From NCBI RefSeq assembly GCF_048771995.1, contig NC_133050.1, positions 7,488,501 through 7,552,500 of the forward strand: a stretch of DNA of 64,000 nucleotides, given 5' to 3'. Position numbers and translations under genes: made by a program. The notes beneath the pieces are model-generated. The model made no database searches and was not told where the DNA came from. It worked only from the letters and a program-made list of their open reading frames with translations. Of this stretch, positions 10,442-20,829 are shown piece after piece. This DNA comes from Taeniopygia guttata. Taxonomy: Eukaryota; Chordata; Aves; Passeriformes; Estrildidae. Every line of letters begins with the position of its first letter. Position 1 is the first letter of the stretch.

Positions 10442-12360
10442 TCCTCCTCAAAGCCACCCTCTGAGCCTCCCATCCTCGTTTATTACAAAACCAACCCACA
10501 GTGGGTGCTTCCGTTCTGTCACCTCAGCACTCCCAGACTCGTGTGGCTATGACACAATTGCTGATGGCAATCAGCTCCCTCTGAGGGTGATCCAAGGGGA
10601 TTTGGGGAATTTGGGGCTGAAGGGTGGTCATGGAGCCATCAATTAAAGCCAGCTCTGGTTCACTCCAATTTTATTGTCCTTTTAAATTGGGACATTTTAA
10701 TGGCCACGGTAACTCTTCCATAGTGTGGTGCCCTTTGTGGTGCCATCTTCACCAGGTGAAGGTCGCCCAACTGGACCTAAAACTGTGGCTGTGAGAGGAC
10801 ATGAATTCTCCTTGTAGCTGAGTAGGGATCTACAAAAGTTGTCTCCAAAGAGGCAGAAATTGGTACAGCCAGAAGAGGTCTTAGCTTAAAGCTAATTCCA
10901 AATATTTCATTATTTCATTTGAAATCTCAACTTCTAGAAGTTCGGTTTGAAATACATTAAAAAATCTAAATTTTCTTCCCCCCCCGAAGTACTGACCACT
11001 ACAGAAAAAAGAGAGGATTTATTAAAGTAGTAATAGAATAAAAATATACTTTATTAGGATGAGTCTGGGAAATCCTGCAGTTATTTCTTTTCTTTCCTCT
11101 CGCAATTGTTCTCTAATTTTACAATGTTGCAAAAGAGAGGCAATAAATTACCTCTAAATTGTAAAATAGCTCTGCTTGTGAAGTGTCATCAGGATTTGCT
11201 GATAATAATGAGAGGTACCTGGAGGATAATGACTTTAAGCTGCCTCACAAATACTCATTAATAGTCAGTGCTTGCAATTTCTGTTATTATCCTATTAAAT
11301 GGGGGCTGGGAGTTATGAGGATTTATTCTGAGTTAGGAGCTCCCTTGTTATGAAACAGCGTAATTTAAAATACGCCAATCAATGTCACTCCTCTTGATTC
11401 CCTGATTAACCTCTGATTGATAATTTCAGTGCTGGCAATGATTTAATTTTCATTCATAAGCTCAAATTCTTCATTTTATTAACTATTAATGTGTTTGGGA
11501 TGATTACAACAAGTACCTCATGTACCATATCGAGTGCAGCTTCTTCTTAATTTATGAGGCAGCATTTTGCTGAAATATCTTAAATTTCAGGGGAGAAATT
11601 AAAGCCTGATTGCAAATCATCTAAATTTTCAAGCTTAACCATCAATGTTCTGCAAAAAAGTGGTCTCAGACTGATTTTCTAAATTCTCTGCTCTTGGAGT
11701 CTCACCTGTAAATATTTTGTCCATGAAATTGTTCCTCATGACACAGAGGCCTCAGTTCACACGTCTCTGAACTGACGCTCCTGCCCCAGTTTTGGGTGGT
11801 GACGTTTCTGTGTTCGAGTCTAACACACCAAATATTAATTTCCTGTGGGCGTTCACGAAGCCCCTCATGGTCCTGGAAGGATCTGGAACATCCCCCAGGT
11901 GTCACTGCCTCCGTGATATTCCAAAACCAGCAGGGCATGGAGCAATGGAGCCCACCTTGGGATTGTTGAGTAATTAATGGCATTTGAGGTGCAAACACAG
12001 CTCTTAAAACCCCTCACGTTTCTGAAGCATTTGGAGAGAATCGATATTTTCTTCATTTTTGATACCTGTCTCCCTCTTTTTGTGCAGCTCCCGTGGATTT
12101 TCACGGGATTCACTTAAATTTTAAAAGACGAAGTTAATTAATCTGAGCTCATCAAACCCAAAGACAACACTCGTGATGGGGATTATTATCTCATCATTCA
12201 CCAGCTCGATGCCCTCAAGTCTGTCCTGACATGGCCTCACGCCTGTTTTTGCGCGTGGGGAGTGGCAGTGCAAAGCCAGCAGAATTAAATCCCTCCATGT
12301 GAGGGTTGTTTTGTGTGGGACCAGAGGCACGGAGGGCGTTTTGTCCTTGTAAGCACTTTG
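10442..12360. other. AT-rich region between the divergent Gly-rich genes
   Basis: This 1.9 kb separates two divergent TATA boxes. It is AT-rich from about 10900 to 11700. I see no coding core, RNA gene or recognisable repeat. ttaattaatctgagctc near 12132 is a possible homeodomain-type site 240 bases upstream of the plus TATA box. Confidence 0.6.
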
Positions 12361-12367
12361 GGAAATG

Positions 12368-12435
12368 TATAAAAGCTGCCACCACTCCAAGCCTCTCCAT
12401 CCACATCTCCTGAGTTATTCACCTTGGTGAACAGG
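12368..12435 (+). promoter_or_regulatory. TATA box and exon 1 of the plus-strand Gly-rich gene
   Basis: TATAAAA is at 12368-12374. The leader ends cttggtgaacagg, with donor gtaagt at 12436. The intron is 12436-13048, longer than in the minus partner (340 bases) and not alignable with it by eye. Confidence 0.75.
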
Positions 12436-13065
12436 GTAAGTCTGATTTGAACTCCTCTCTCCTTCTCTATCCTTCTTTTTCCCCATCCAATTCTTTGATG
12501 TTATGGATTGGCAGATTGAAAAGCTGTGGGTCTCAGAAGTTTGTTGTATAATAAAATGTGAATTTTCAACGTGCCACTTGGAATAACCATTTCCAGGCAT
12601 TTTAGGTACAATGAGTAAAATTTAAAAATATCTGAATGATCATTCCCACCTTGTGGGAATATAAGGGTGAATTTTCTAGTTTGAAAGCTGAGGGCTACTT
12701 GGGAAAGGATACGAAACTACAAAAATTGCTGCTTTGTATTGGACACTTCTTAACTTCCTACAGATACATTGCTAGATTTCAGTCAGTCTTTATAAATAAT
12801 AAAGAGATAAAATTAGATTTGTCACAGAGTAAGAAGTGTCACCAGAGATTACACCAGATGTTTTCATCTGAGTGTGACATCTCAGGGACTGTGACAGCAA
12901 CCAGAGTCTAGAATGTGATTTTTGTGGTCACATGAGGGCCAGATTTGGAAAGTAATGAACTCTGGACTCACATTTTCCATGGCAAAGCACAGGCAGAATC
13001 AGGTGGAAATTTCTGGTTCTGAAACCTTTCTCCTGCTGTGCGTTGCAGCCTCGCAGCACAGAAGG

Positions 13066-13791
13066 ATGTCCTACTCCGGCGAGTCGTGCGGCGTGAGCTG
13101 CCCCCAGCCCATCGCGGAGAGCTCCAACGAGCCGTGTGTGCAGCAGTGCCCCGACTCCAGAGCTGTGATCCTGCCCCCGCCGGTGGTGGTGACCATCCCG
13201 GGCCCCGTGCTCAGCACCTTCCCTCAGGAGAGCGTTGTGGGATCGTCGGGCCCAGCCTGGCTGGGGCGCTCCTTCAGCTCCCGCAGCTCCCAGGGCTACG
13301 GGGGCTCCTTTGGGCTGGGAGGTTCTGGGGCTTCTGGGGGCTCCCTGGCCTTGGGGGGCTCCTCTGGCTATGGGGGCTCCTTTGGCTCAGGAGGTTTTGG
13401 GGGCTCCTTTGGCTCAGGAGGTTATGGGGGCTCCCAGGGCAATTGGGGCTCCTTTGGGTTGGGGGGCTCCCGTGGTTATAGGGGCTCCTTTGGGTTGGGA
13501 GGTTATGGGGGCTATGGGGGCTCCCAGGGCTATGGGGGCTCCTTTGGCCTGGGGAGCTGTGGGGGCTATGGGGGCTCCCTTGGATATGGGGGTTCCCTGG
13601 GTTATGGAGGTGATATTGGCTATGGGGGCTCCTTTGGGGGCTATGGGGGTTCCCTGGGGGGCTATGGGGGCTCCTTTGGCAATTGCGGGAGGTCCTGCAG
13701 CTCCGGCTTCTCCTCGCGGGGCCTGGGCTATTCCCTGTCTGGCTCCCAGAGGTGGGGCAGATCCCGCCGCGGGAGCTGTGGGTTTTTCTAA
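13066..13791 (+). CDS. Large Gly/Ser-rich beta-keratin, 241 aa
   Basis: Inverted duplicate of the gene at 9238-10017. Differences seen in the protein are [11 protein letters not shown] instead of QQCADS (Pro is the family-typical residue), loss of one 18-residue [18 protein letters not shown] unit, and Leu for Arg or Ser for Pro changes near the tail. The core, repeat order and [10 protein letters not shown] end are the same. The start is the Met just after acceptor gttgcag (13048). A longer open frame to 12922 reads through the intron and is rejected. The polyadenylation signal ATTAAA is at 14141-14146. Its 3' end meets the minus gene at 14492 about 150 bases away, tail to tail. Confidence 0.92.
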   Translation: MSYSGESCGVSCPQPIAESSNEPCVQQCPDSRAVILPPPVVVTIPGPVLSTFPQESVVGSSGPAWLGRSFSSRSSQGYGGSFGLGGSGASGGSLALGGSSGYGGSFGSGGFGGSFGSGGYGGSQGNWGSFGLGGSRGYRGSFGLGGYGGYGGSQGYGGSFGLGSCGGYGGSLGYGGSLGYGGDIGYGGSFGGYGGSLGGYGGSFGNCGRSCSSGFSSRGLGYSLSGSQRWGRSRRGSCGFF

Positions 13792-14491
13792 AGCCGCCCT
13801 GGCAGTGCCAGCCCCCAGCGGCAGTGCCAGCCCTGGAGCCCAGCCCGGGCTGTGGGGACACCGGGCAGGATCCGCTGGCAGGGGCAGCTGAGTGTGCCCA
13901 GCCGCCCCGGGTGTGCCCTGAGCCCTCCATCCCCCCTCTGTGCCCGCATCTCCCATCCCCTCGGGATACCTGAGCCCTCCATCCCCTCGGGATTCCCTGA
14001 GCCCCCCATCCCCTCTCTGTGCCCGGCCCCTCCATCCCTGGCTTATCCCGCTCCTGAGCTCCCGGAACACGAGTCCTGCATCCCCTGCTGTCCCTGGGAT
14101 CGCCTGGGTTCCCTACCCTCGGCTGTTGCTCTTCTCTGACATTAAACCCCTGTTGGTGTTGCACAAAAGCCGCTCTGGTTTTCATCTGTCCTTGTTTTCC
14201 TCTGGTGGGATATTCAGTCTTGTGCTGGGAAGAGATGCCTGGTGTTCCTCACTTGGCCAAAGCCATGGGTCTTTGTCATTTGGGGAAAAGAGGCAAAGAG
14301 ACAGGAGGAGTTGGATGCAGGAAAACTTTATTGTACCAAGAAGAGCAGGAGAGACAGGGATGGGGACGGGGGGCAGGCCCCGGGCAGGCCGGGTGTCACG
14401 GGCTGCAGGAGGCCAGGGCAGCGTGTGCAGAGCTCAACTTCTCCAGGCTGGGCTGAGGCGGCGGCGGGGTCTGGGGCTGTTGGTGGTGGCT

Positions 14492-14884
14492 CTAGCAGGG
14501 CCCGCAGGTGTCCCAGAGCCTCCTGCTGTAGCGGGGCAAGGCGCAGGGGCTGCAGGCGGCAGCAGCGGAGGCTCTGCCAAAGGTGCAGAGGCCCCCCGAG
14601 GCCTGGGTGGCGCCGGCGCCGTAGAGGCCGCCCAGCCCCAGGGAGCCGCCAAAGGCCGGTGCTCCGGAGGAGCCCACCACGGCCTGCTGGGGGAAGGAGC
14701 TGAGGATGGGGCCGGGGAAGGTGACCACCACGGGCGGTGGCTGGATGAAGGCAGAGGAGTCGGGGCACTGGCGGGCGCACAGCTCGTTGCAGCTCTCAGC
14801 GATGGGCTGGGGCACAGCCACGCTGGTTCTGGGCGGGCACAGGTCCGTGCTGGTGCGGGGTGGGCACAGGTCGTAGCAGGACAT
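14492..14884 (-). CDS. 130-aa beta-keratin of the array family, lone copy with a different promoter
   Basis: The protein is the same as the majority product of the array (described at 20257). The 3' UTR also matches the array and ends at polyadenylation signal TTTATT on plus (14327-14332). The sequence upstream of the Met is different. Array copies have a 107-base intron and a leader from agcagcctcg. This copy has acceptor atgtttcag (exon 2 from 14905), and the nearest TATA and donor lie 0.8 kb away at 15671-15737, giving an intron of about 765 bases. It therefore probably has separate expression control. The homology break lies within about 20 bases of the start codon. Confidence 0.93.
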   Translation of the reverse strand: MSCYDLCPPRTSTDLCPPRTSVAVPQPIAESCNELCARQCPDSSAFIQPPPVVVTFPGPILSSFPQQAVVGSSGAPAFGGSLGLGGLYGAGATQASGGLCTFGRASAAAACSPCALPRYSRRLWDTCGPC

Positions 14885-15119
14885 CTTGGCGTGAGAGAGA
14901 TGAGGCTGAAACATAATTTAGAAAAACTGGTGTTAGAACAACCGTCGGGATCTCCTGATTCAGCTTTGGCTTTTTCCCCCAGACCTGACAAAGACCTTGA
15001 GTGGTAAAAGTCTCACAGCCTTGCCCGCCCTGCCCAGCACTGGCCCTGTGCCCTGCAGCCCTCTCAGAGCCCTGATCCCCACATCCCCTGACCTTACAAT
15101 CCCTGCCCAAGTCCCTGTG

Positions 15120-15195
15120 CCCTGCCCGGCTCCATCTGTCCTGTCCAAGGGATCATAGCAGAACATCTTGCAGGCTTGAAGGTTGGTTTGCAACA
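15120..15195 (-). pseudogene. Possible decayed 5' end of another beta-keratin exon 2
   Basis: On minus, cctgcaagatgttctgctat (ATG at 15166-15164) matches the ctgcaagATGgcctgctac context of the scale-type genes in this window. It would read MFCYDPLDRT, after which no beta-keratin core follows. It lies in the inferred intron of the 14492-14884 gene. A chance match is possible given the short length. Confidence 0.35.
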
Positions 15196-15670
15196 GATAG
15201 AGACTTGAAAACTGTAAAAACTTGGAAGTTCATGAGAGAAATTTTCAACATGAGTGAAATCACTGTGTTGTGGTTCATGTTCAACCTTGACTGTCATGGT
15301 GAAAACCCAATGAGCACCTTGATCCAAAAATTCCTGCCTACGTAAAACCATTCCATAATGACCAGACCCCACAAACTGATCTTTGTTCTGGCCCCACATA
15401 GTTGTGTCATTCATGTTTTGGAAATGCTTATAAAAACCTCAGTCCCACCTCCCATTAACTTCCCCAAAGTTGGGAAGTTGGGAAGATCTGGGGACTCCCA
15501 AAGATTTGGAGACTCCCATATCCCACATTTCCCACTGGTTTCATTAAGAGTAATTCCAGACAGAAATTATGTAAAACTTTCTAAATTTCAGCATTCCTAA
15601 AGGAATCTTCTACTGCTCTTGTTCAGGCTCTGATTAAATAAATAGAAAGGAATTTAAAATTCATACTCAC

Positions 15671-15737
15671 TAAGCTCCACAAGGTGAATGAGCTGCAAGA
15701 AGTGTTTGTCCAGTACCCAAGCACTGAAGCTTATATA
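15671..15737 (-). promoter_or_regulatory. TATA box and exon 1, probably for the 14492-14884 gene
   Basis: On minus, TATATAA lies at 15737-15731. The leader ends ggtggagctta, with donor gtgagtatg (GT at 15670-15669). No other promoter of this plan lies between here and the 14884 start. It could instead be the promoter of the decayed copy at 15166, reused by the surviving gene. Confidence 0.55.
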
Positions 15738-15739
15738 GA

Positions 15740-18320
15740 GGATCCCAACATTCCTGAGGGTTTGGAACTTCCTTGGGGTGGGGGTTCTGCCTGAAAGAAA
15801 TTGCTTGCCAGCTTTGAGTCACAAAAGTTTGGAGTTTGTGGCAGTTCTGATTTCATTCATATTCTCCTATCGTGTGATGTTGGAGTTTCACCATCCTGAT
15901 TTCTTTAATCTTGCGTCTTAATTGGCACTGGCAACTCCTGGCATCATTAGAGTGACCTCACTGGAATTATCATGTTCATTGAGCTGACTCCACATGTTAC
16001 TTCTTCCTTTACAACCTTGTCATGAGCTTGTCTGCTCCAAGATTTTGTAAGACTCATCTTTGGCTGACATGGACATTTTTCCTTAACAGCCCTTTAAAAT
16101 TATCTGATAAATTAATTAGAAGCAGAAACCAGCTTATTCCAGAACTACTCAGGGACAAATGTCATTTCTAGCTGTAATTAAAGAGACCTTGTTGGTATGA
16201 GATGGATTTAAGGGGTCATGAATATCTGCTGAGATCATCCAGGACACTCAGCAGTCCCCCAATAGTTTTGCATTGAGAGGAAGGTTTGGAATCAATCCCA
16301 CATAAAAATCACTTTGTTTAAATAAGAAGGTTTTAGTGGGAAATAAAATTCAGTTTTAAAAGGGTCAATGGTGCTGAATGTTCCCATATCTAGTCCTGTG
16401 ATTCCAATTCTGAGGAAAAAACCAAAGAGGCAGATCAAGGTTTTTCTATAATGTCAAGGGTGCAATCTCTTATCAAAAGTGTTCAGGTCCTTCTTGAGAA
16501 AAATACTTTGTAATGATTTCACAAACATTCATTATCTGCTGTTCAACCCAGCTAATGTTCGGTGTTGTATTACACGAGTGATTTAGACATTTCACTCTTA
16601 CACAACTCCAAGCTGCTTTAATGTGCAGGAAACAAGGTGGTGCCTGCCATTACTTTGATTAAATCATGATTTGTGCCATTGGAAGTCAACGGTTAATGAT
16701 TAATGCAGTTCTTCTTTTCCTTCTTTAAAAAAAAATCCTTTCCATATCTGTGGCTGAATCCTCTGTGAGTTTAAGATTCCACCTTTGCTGTATTTGCCTT
16801 ATTTCAGGCTATATTTTCCATTAAAAAAAAATTGTGATTATTTACCCTTTTCCTATGATTTTTTCAGAGCACAACTTTTAGGTTTTCACCCGTATCCAGT
16901 GCATTTTACAGATCCTTCTGATCATTCCTGAGAAATCCCCCCAGAGATCTGCTCTTAATTCCTACACTGAAGATTGGTTGTTGTGGTCCAGGTTCACACC
17001 AATATTTTCATTTTCTCTGCAGGTGGAAAAGGATTTGGGTTTAGGTTTGTGTTTGTGGTTAGGTTTGTTTATTGCCCCAACAAATTTCCCTGTCTTTGCT
17101 GCAGGGGAAGGAAAAAAATTATTCTCCAAGCACAGAAAGGGTTTGAGTGGTTCCCACATCTCCCAGCCTGGGGGAGATTTCCTTGTTTTGATTTATATTG
17201 TACAAAAATTTGACAGTCAGAGTAAGTTGTGCCTCATCCCTGGCTCATATTCCCTTCAAATCCAACCCCTTGATTTCTCCTGGGCTGCATCAAAACCCCC
17301 GTGGGCAGCAGGGGAGAGGGATTCTGCCCTGCTCAGGTGAGACCTCACCTGCAGAGCTGCCCCAGCCCTGGATCCCAGCCCAGGCAGGACCTGGAGAGAG
17401 CCCAGAGGAGGCTCGAGGATGATCCGAGGAATGGAGCAGCTCTGCCGGGAGGAAAGGCTGAGAGAACCGGGATTATTCTGTTTGGAGAAGGGGAAGCTCT
17501 GAGGTGACCTCACTGTGGCCTTGCAGGACCTGAAGGCACTACAAGAAACACGGGGAAAAGCTTTTCCCAAGGGACGGAGTGACACGACAAGGGGAATGGG
17601 TTCAGACTGACAAAGAGGAGGTTTAGATGGGATTTTTGGGATAAATCCTTCCCTGTGAGCACAGGGAGGCCCTGGCACAGGATATTCCATGGCTGCCTCA
17701 TCCCTGGAAGTGTCCAAGACCAGCTTGGACAGGGCTTGCAGCAACCTGGGGTGGTGGAAGATGTCCCTGCCCATGGCAGGGCGTGGAATGAGATGATTTT
17801 AAGATCCCTTCCCACCCAAACCATTCCATGGTTCTGTGATTGCCTCTCTCTACTTCATATTAAAAACACCGCGGTTTCAGCCCTCTCTGGACTACAAAAT
17901 TTATTTGGAGGGTTCCTGTGAGAAAAAACACTCATCTAAATGCAGATTTTCTCGAGCCCCTGAGGAACAAGGGCTGTGAGAGCACTTGGGAAGCACTGAG
18001 CAATGATCTCTGCCCCTGTTTTGTTGTTTTGTAGCCCTTGCATGTCCCTGGGCTGAGTAACAGCGCCCAAAGCAGGGAGGAGCTGCCCGGCACCTCAGCC
18101 CTGATCAGATCGTTCCTAGCCGCTGGGTTTGGCCAGGCCGGGCCCTGCCCTGCTCTTACTTTCCCTTTTGTGTCATCCAGGGCAGGCTGCTCCTCTCAGA
18201 GCAGCTCCAGCACTCCCAAGCCCTCCCCCAGTGGCTCTCCACAGATTTAAGCAACCAGAAATGGTCAAGTTGAATAACTCGGTTATGAGCAGGCAATATC
18301 TTAAGTAAGTACTCAGCACC
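15740..18320. other. Gap between the lone copy and the paired array
   Basis: There is no beta-keratin core or TATA-exon unit on either strand in 2.6 kb. The alternating strand order of the locus would predict a plus gene here, and none is present. The only recognisable item is a CR1 copy at 17300-17850. Confidence 0.6.
17300..17850 (+). mobile_element. CR1 LINE fragment, about 550 bp
   Basis: It runs from 'agacctcacctgcagagctg' through 'gtttggagaaggggaagctc', 'cccatggcagggcgtggaat' and 'cccaaaccattccatggttc' to the 3' end. It is the longest CR1 copy in the window, still 5'-truncated, and has no intact reverse transcriptase frame. Confidence 0.88.
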
Positions 18321-18321
18321 A

Positions 18322-18345
18322 TTAAAAAAAAAAAAAAAAAAAAGA
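18322..18345 (+). repeat. Poly-A tract
   Basis: About 20 A residues just before a minus-strand polyadenylation hexamer (18372-18377). Confidence 0.85.
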
Positions 18346-18757
18346 TACCAAAAAATTTGATGCATGAAAGATTTATTGCAGGAACAACTTCAATAAGACA
18401 GAGAGTACAAAGGTAAGTATGGGAAAACAAGAGGTACAAAGAGTATAAAAAAATAAAGCTTAAACTTCCAAATCATAGAGATGTCAACAAGCAGAGCTAT
18501 ATAGATGCAAATATGACATGACGCTGATAAAAATGACATAATAAAGACTAAAGAAAAGGAAAGAACAATGAAAGTGTTTTACATAATAATTCACAAGGGA
18601 GAACATTGGGGACTAGATCATCAAATTGGAGGACAGGTAAAATCCTAAAGATAGGGAAAAAAAAGGATTAAAGGAAAAAGAAGTGACAGCAACAGCCCAG
18701 ATTAACAACTTCTAGAGTTCTCCATCGCTGACAGACGAAAAAGGCCCTAAGATGAGC

Positions 18758-19150
18758 CTAGCAGGGCCCGCAGGTGTCCCAGAGCCTCCTGCTGTAGCGG
18801 GGCAAGGCGCAGGGGCTGCAGGCGGCAGCAGCGGAGGCTCTGCCAAAGGTGCAGAGGCCCCCCGAGGCCTGGGTGGCGCCGGCGCCGTAGAGGCCGCCCA
18901 GCCCCAGGGAGCCGCCAAAGGCCGGTGCTCCAGAGGAGCCCACCACGGCCTGCTGGGGGAAGGAGCTGAGGATGGGGCCGGGGAAGGTGACCACCACGGG
19001 CGGTGGCTGGATGAAGGCAGAGGAGTCGGGGCACTGGCGGGCGCACAGCTCGTTGCAGCTCTCAGCGATGGGCTGGGGCACAGCCACGCTGGTTCTGGGC
19101 GGGCACAGGTCCGTGCTGGTCCGGGGTGGGCACAGGTCGTAGCAGGACAT
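18758..19150 (-). CDS. 130-aa beta-keratin, array pair 1 left, 3' UTR replaced
   Basis: Coding sequence, 107-base intron (19175-19281), leader and TATA (TTTTATA on plus, 19346-19352) all match the array. Directly beyond the stop codon (cta at 18758-18760) the sequence stops matching: the family 3' UTR and its aataaagttttcctgcatcc end are absent. The next minus-strand AATAAA is at 18377-18372, in gaaagatttattgcagg, which would give a new 3' UTR of about 380 bases. Its expression level and stability could differ from the other copies. It marks the left edge of the paired array. Confidence 0.92.
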   Translation of the reverse strand: MSCYDLCPPRTSTDLCPPRTSVAVPQPIAESCNELCARQCPDSSAFIQPPPVVVTFPGPILSSFPQQAVVGSSGAPAFGGSLGLGGLYGAGATQASGGLCTFGRASAAAACSPCALPRYSRRLWDTCGPC

Positions 19151-19345
19151 CTTGGCGTGGGACGCGAGGCTGCTCTGCAAGAGAGGGCAGCCGTGTGAGG
19201 AGAGCAGCCCAGGGCAGCGCCCGAGCCACAGGGGCCGGGGCTGGAGCAGGGAGCTGCGAGCAGGAGCGCTGGCACACTTACCCTTGTTCCCGAGGAGGAG
19301 AAGGTGGCCAGGGCACTGCTTGGTCCAGTCTGGCCCAGGCAGGGC

Positions 19346-20061
19346 TTTTATAGCAGCTCTGGCATTGCTCAGCTCCAGCCGGGCCAATCTGCACAGGGGA
19401 CACTCCCTGCTGCTCCTTCTGCTGCTGCTGACACCAGGGCTGTGCGGCCCCTGCCCCTCCCTGAGTCAGCATCCCCCAGGTGCCACCCCAGCACATCCCA
19501 AGGTGTCCAAGTTACCCAGTCCTTCCTGCCCCTTCAGATAATTGATAGCAGGGATTGCACCTGGGAATGGACAGGAACACTGGTCAGGGGCAGAAGTATG
19601 TGGGCAGGAGTGTCAGGATCCATCACCGTGGAGTGAATCTGTGCATCACAGGACAACCCAGCAGCACCAGACCCCATCTGCCTGAACTCAGTGCTCAGGG
19701 GGTTTCCCGAAGCTGGGAGCAAAGACTTCTCCAGTGTAGCCTGAACTCCATAGGCCAAAGAGGAGAGATGTCCCTCTGGTCCAGGCTAAGTCCAGCCCTG
19801 CTCCACCCCAGTAGATCTTGAAAGATTTTCCTGGAGTCCATTCCAGCGTGCAATCACTACTATCAATTACTGATGTGGCAGAGAGGATGAGATTGTTTGG
19901 GCACCTTGGGATGTGCTGATTTGGCACCTGGGGGATGCTGACTCAGGGAGGGGCAGGGGCCGCACAGCCCTGGTGTCAGCAGCAGCAGCAGCAGCAGCAG
20001 GGAGTGTCCCCTGTGCAGATTGGCCCGGCCGGAGCTGAGCAATGCCAGGGCTGCTATAAAA
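19346..20061. promoter_or_regulatory. Divergent promoter region, pair 1
   Basis: TATA boxes are at 19352-19346 (minus) and 20055-20061 (plus). Each side carries, outward to inward, an ATTGG (inverted CCAAT) box, a CAG tract, and a perfect AP-1 consensus (TGAGTCA 19462-19468; TGACTCA 19939-19945). The plus side has eight uninterrupted CAG units and the minus side is interrupted. The central unpaired spacer (about 19510-19895) begins gataattgatagcaggg and is taken here as forward orientation. Confidence 0.8.
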
Positions 20062-20256
20062 GCCCTGCCTGGGCCAGCCTGGACCAAGCAGTGCCCTGGC
20101 CACCTTCTCCTCCTCGGGAACAAGGGTAAGTGTGCCAGCGCTCCTGCTCGCGGCTCCCTGCTCCAGCCCCGGCCCCTGTGGCTCGGGCGCTGCCCTGGGC
20201 TGCTCTCCTCACACGGCTGCCCTCTCTTGCAGAGCAGCCTCGCGTCCCACGCCAAG

Positions 20257-20649
20257 ATGTCCTGCTACGACCTGTGCCCACCCCGCACCAGCACGGACCT
20301 GTGCCCGCCCAGAACCAGCGTGGCTGTGCCCCAGCCCATCGCTGAGAGCTGCAACGAGCTGTGCGCCCGCCAGTGCCCCGACTCCTCTGCCTTCATCCAG
20401 CCACCGCCCGTGGTGGTCACCTTCCCCGGCCCCATCCTCAGCTCCTTCCCCCAGCAGGCCGTGGTGGGCTCCTCCGGAGCACCGGCCTTTGGCGGCTCCC
20501 TGGGGCTGGGCGGCCTCTACGGCGCCGGCGCCACCCAGGCCTCGGGGGGCCTCTGCACCTTTGGCAGAGCCTCCGCTGCTGCCGCCTGCAGCCCCTGCGC
20601 CTTGCCCCGCTACAGCAGGAGGCTCTGGGACACCTGCGGGCCCTGCTAG
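20257..20649 (+). CDS. 130-aa beta-keratin (claw/keratinocyte-like), reference copy of the array
   Basis: A structural protein of cornified cells. MSCYDLC is followed by a nine-residue internal repeat, DLCPPRTST then DLCPPRTSV. Next come [20 protein letters not shown] (24-43), the filament core [20 protein letters not shown] (44-63), [20 protein letters not shown] and [13 protein letters not shown]. An Ala/Cys-rich tail ends [17 protein letters not shown] replaces the near-universal NEPCVRQC. There is no Gly-Gly-Tyr repeat block, so it is neither feather- nor scale-type; claw or keratinocyte class is my best guess. TATA is at 20055-20061, the intron is 20126-20232, the leader is agcagcctcgcgtcccacgc, and polyadenylation signal AATAAA is at 20809-20814. 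The start is the family Met; upstream Met codons lie in promoter sequence. Confidence 0.94.
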   Translation: MSCYDLCPPRTSTDLCPPRTSVAVPQPIAESCNELCARQCPDSSAFIQPPPVVVTFPGPILSSFPQQAVVGSSGAPAFGGSLGLGGLYGAGATQASGGLCTFGRASAAAACSPCALPRYSRRLWDTCGPC

Positions 20650-20829
20650 AGCCACCACCAACAGCCCCAGACCCCGCCGCCGCCTCAGCCCAGCCTGGAG
20701 AAGTTGAGCTCTGCACAAGCTGCCCTGGCCTCCTGCAGCCCGTGACACCCGGCCTGCCTGGGGCCTGCCCCCCATCCCCATCCCTGCCTCTCCTGTCCTT
20801 CTTGGCTCAATAAAGTTTTCCTGCATCCA

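Noticed and set aside
12922-13065. N-terminal extension of the Gly-rich gene at 13066
   Set aside because: It crosses the acceptor gttgcag and is absent from the inverted partner.
17256-17824. 172-aa minus ORF near 17.5 kb
   Set aside because: It is read antisense through a CR1 copy.
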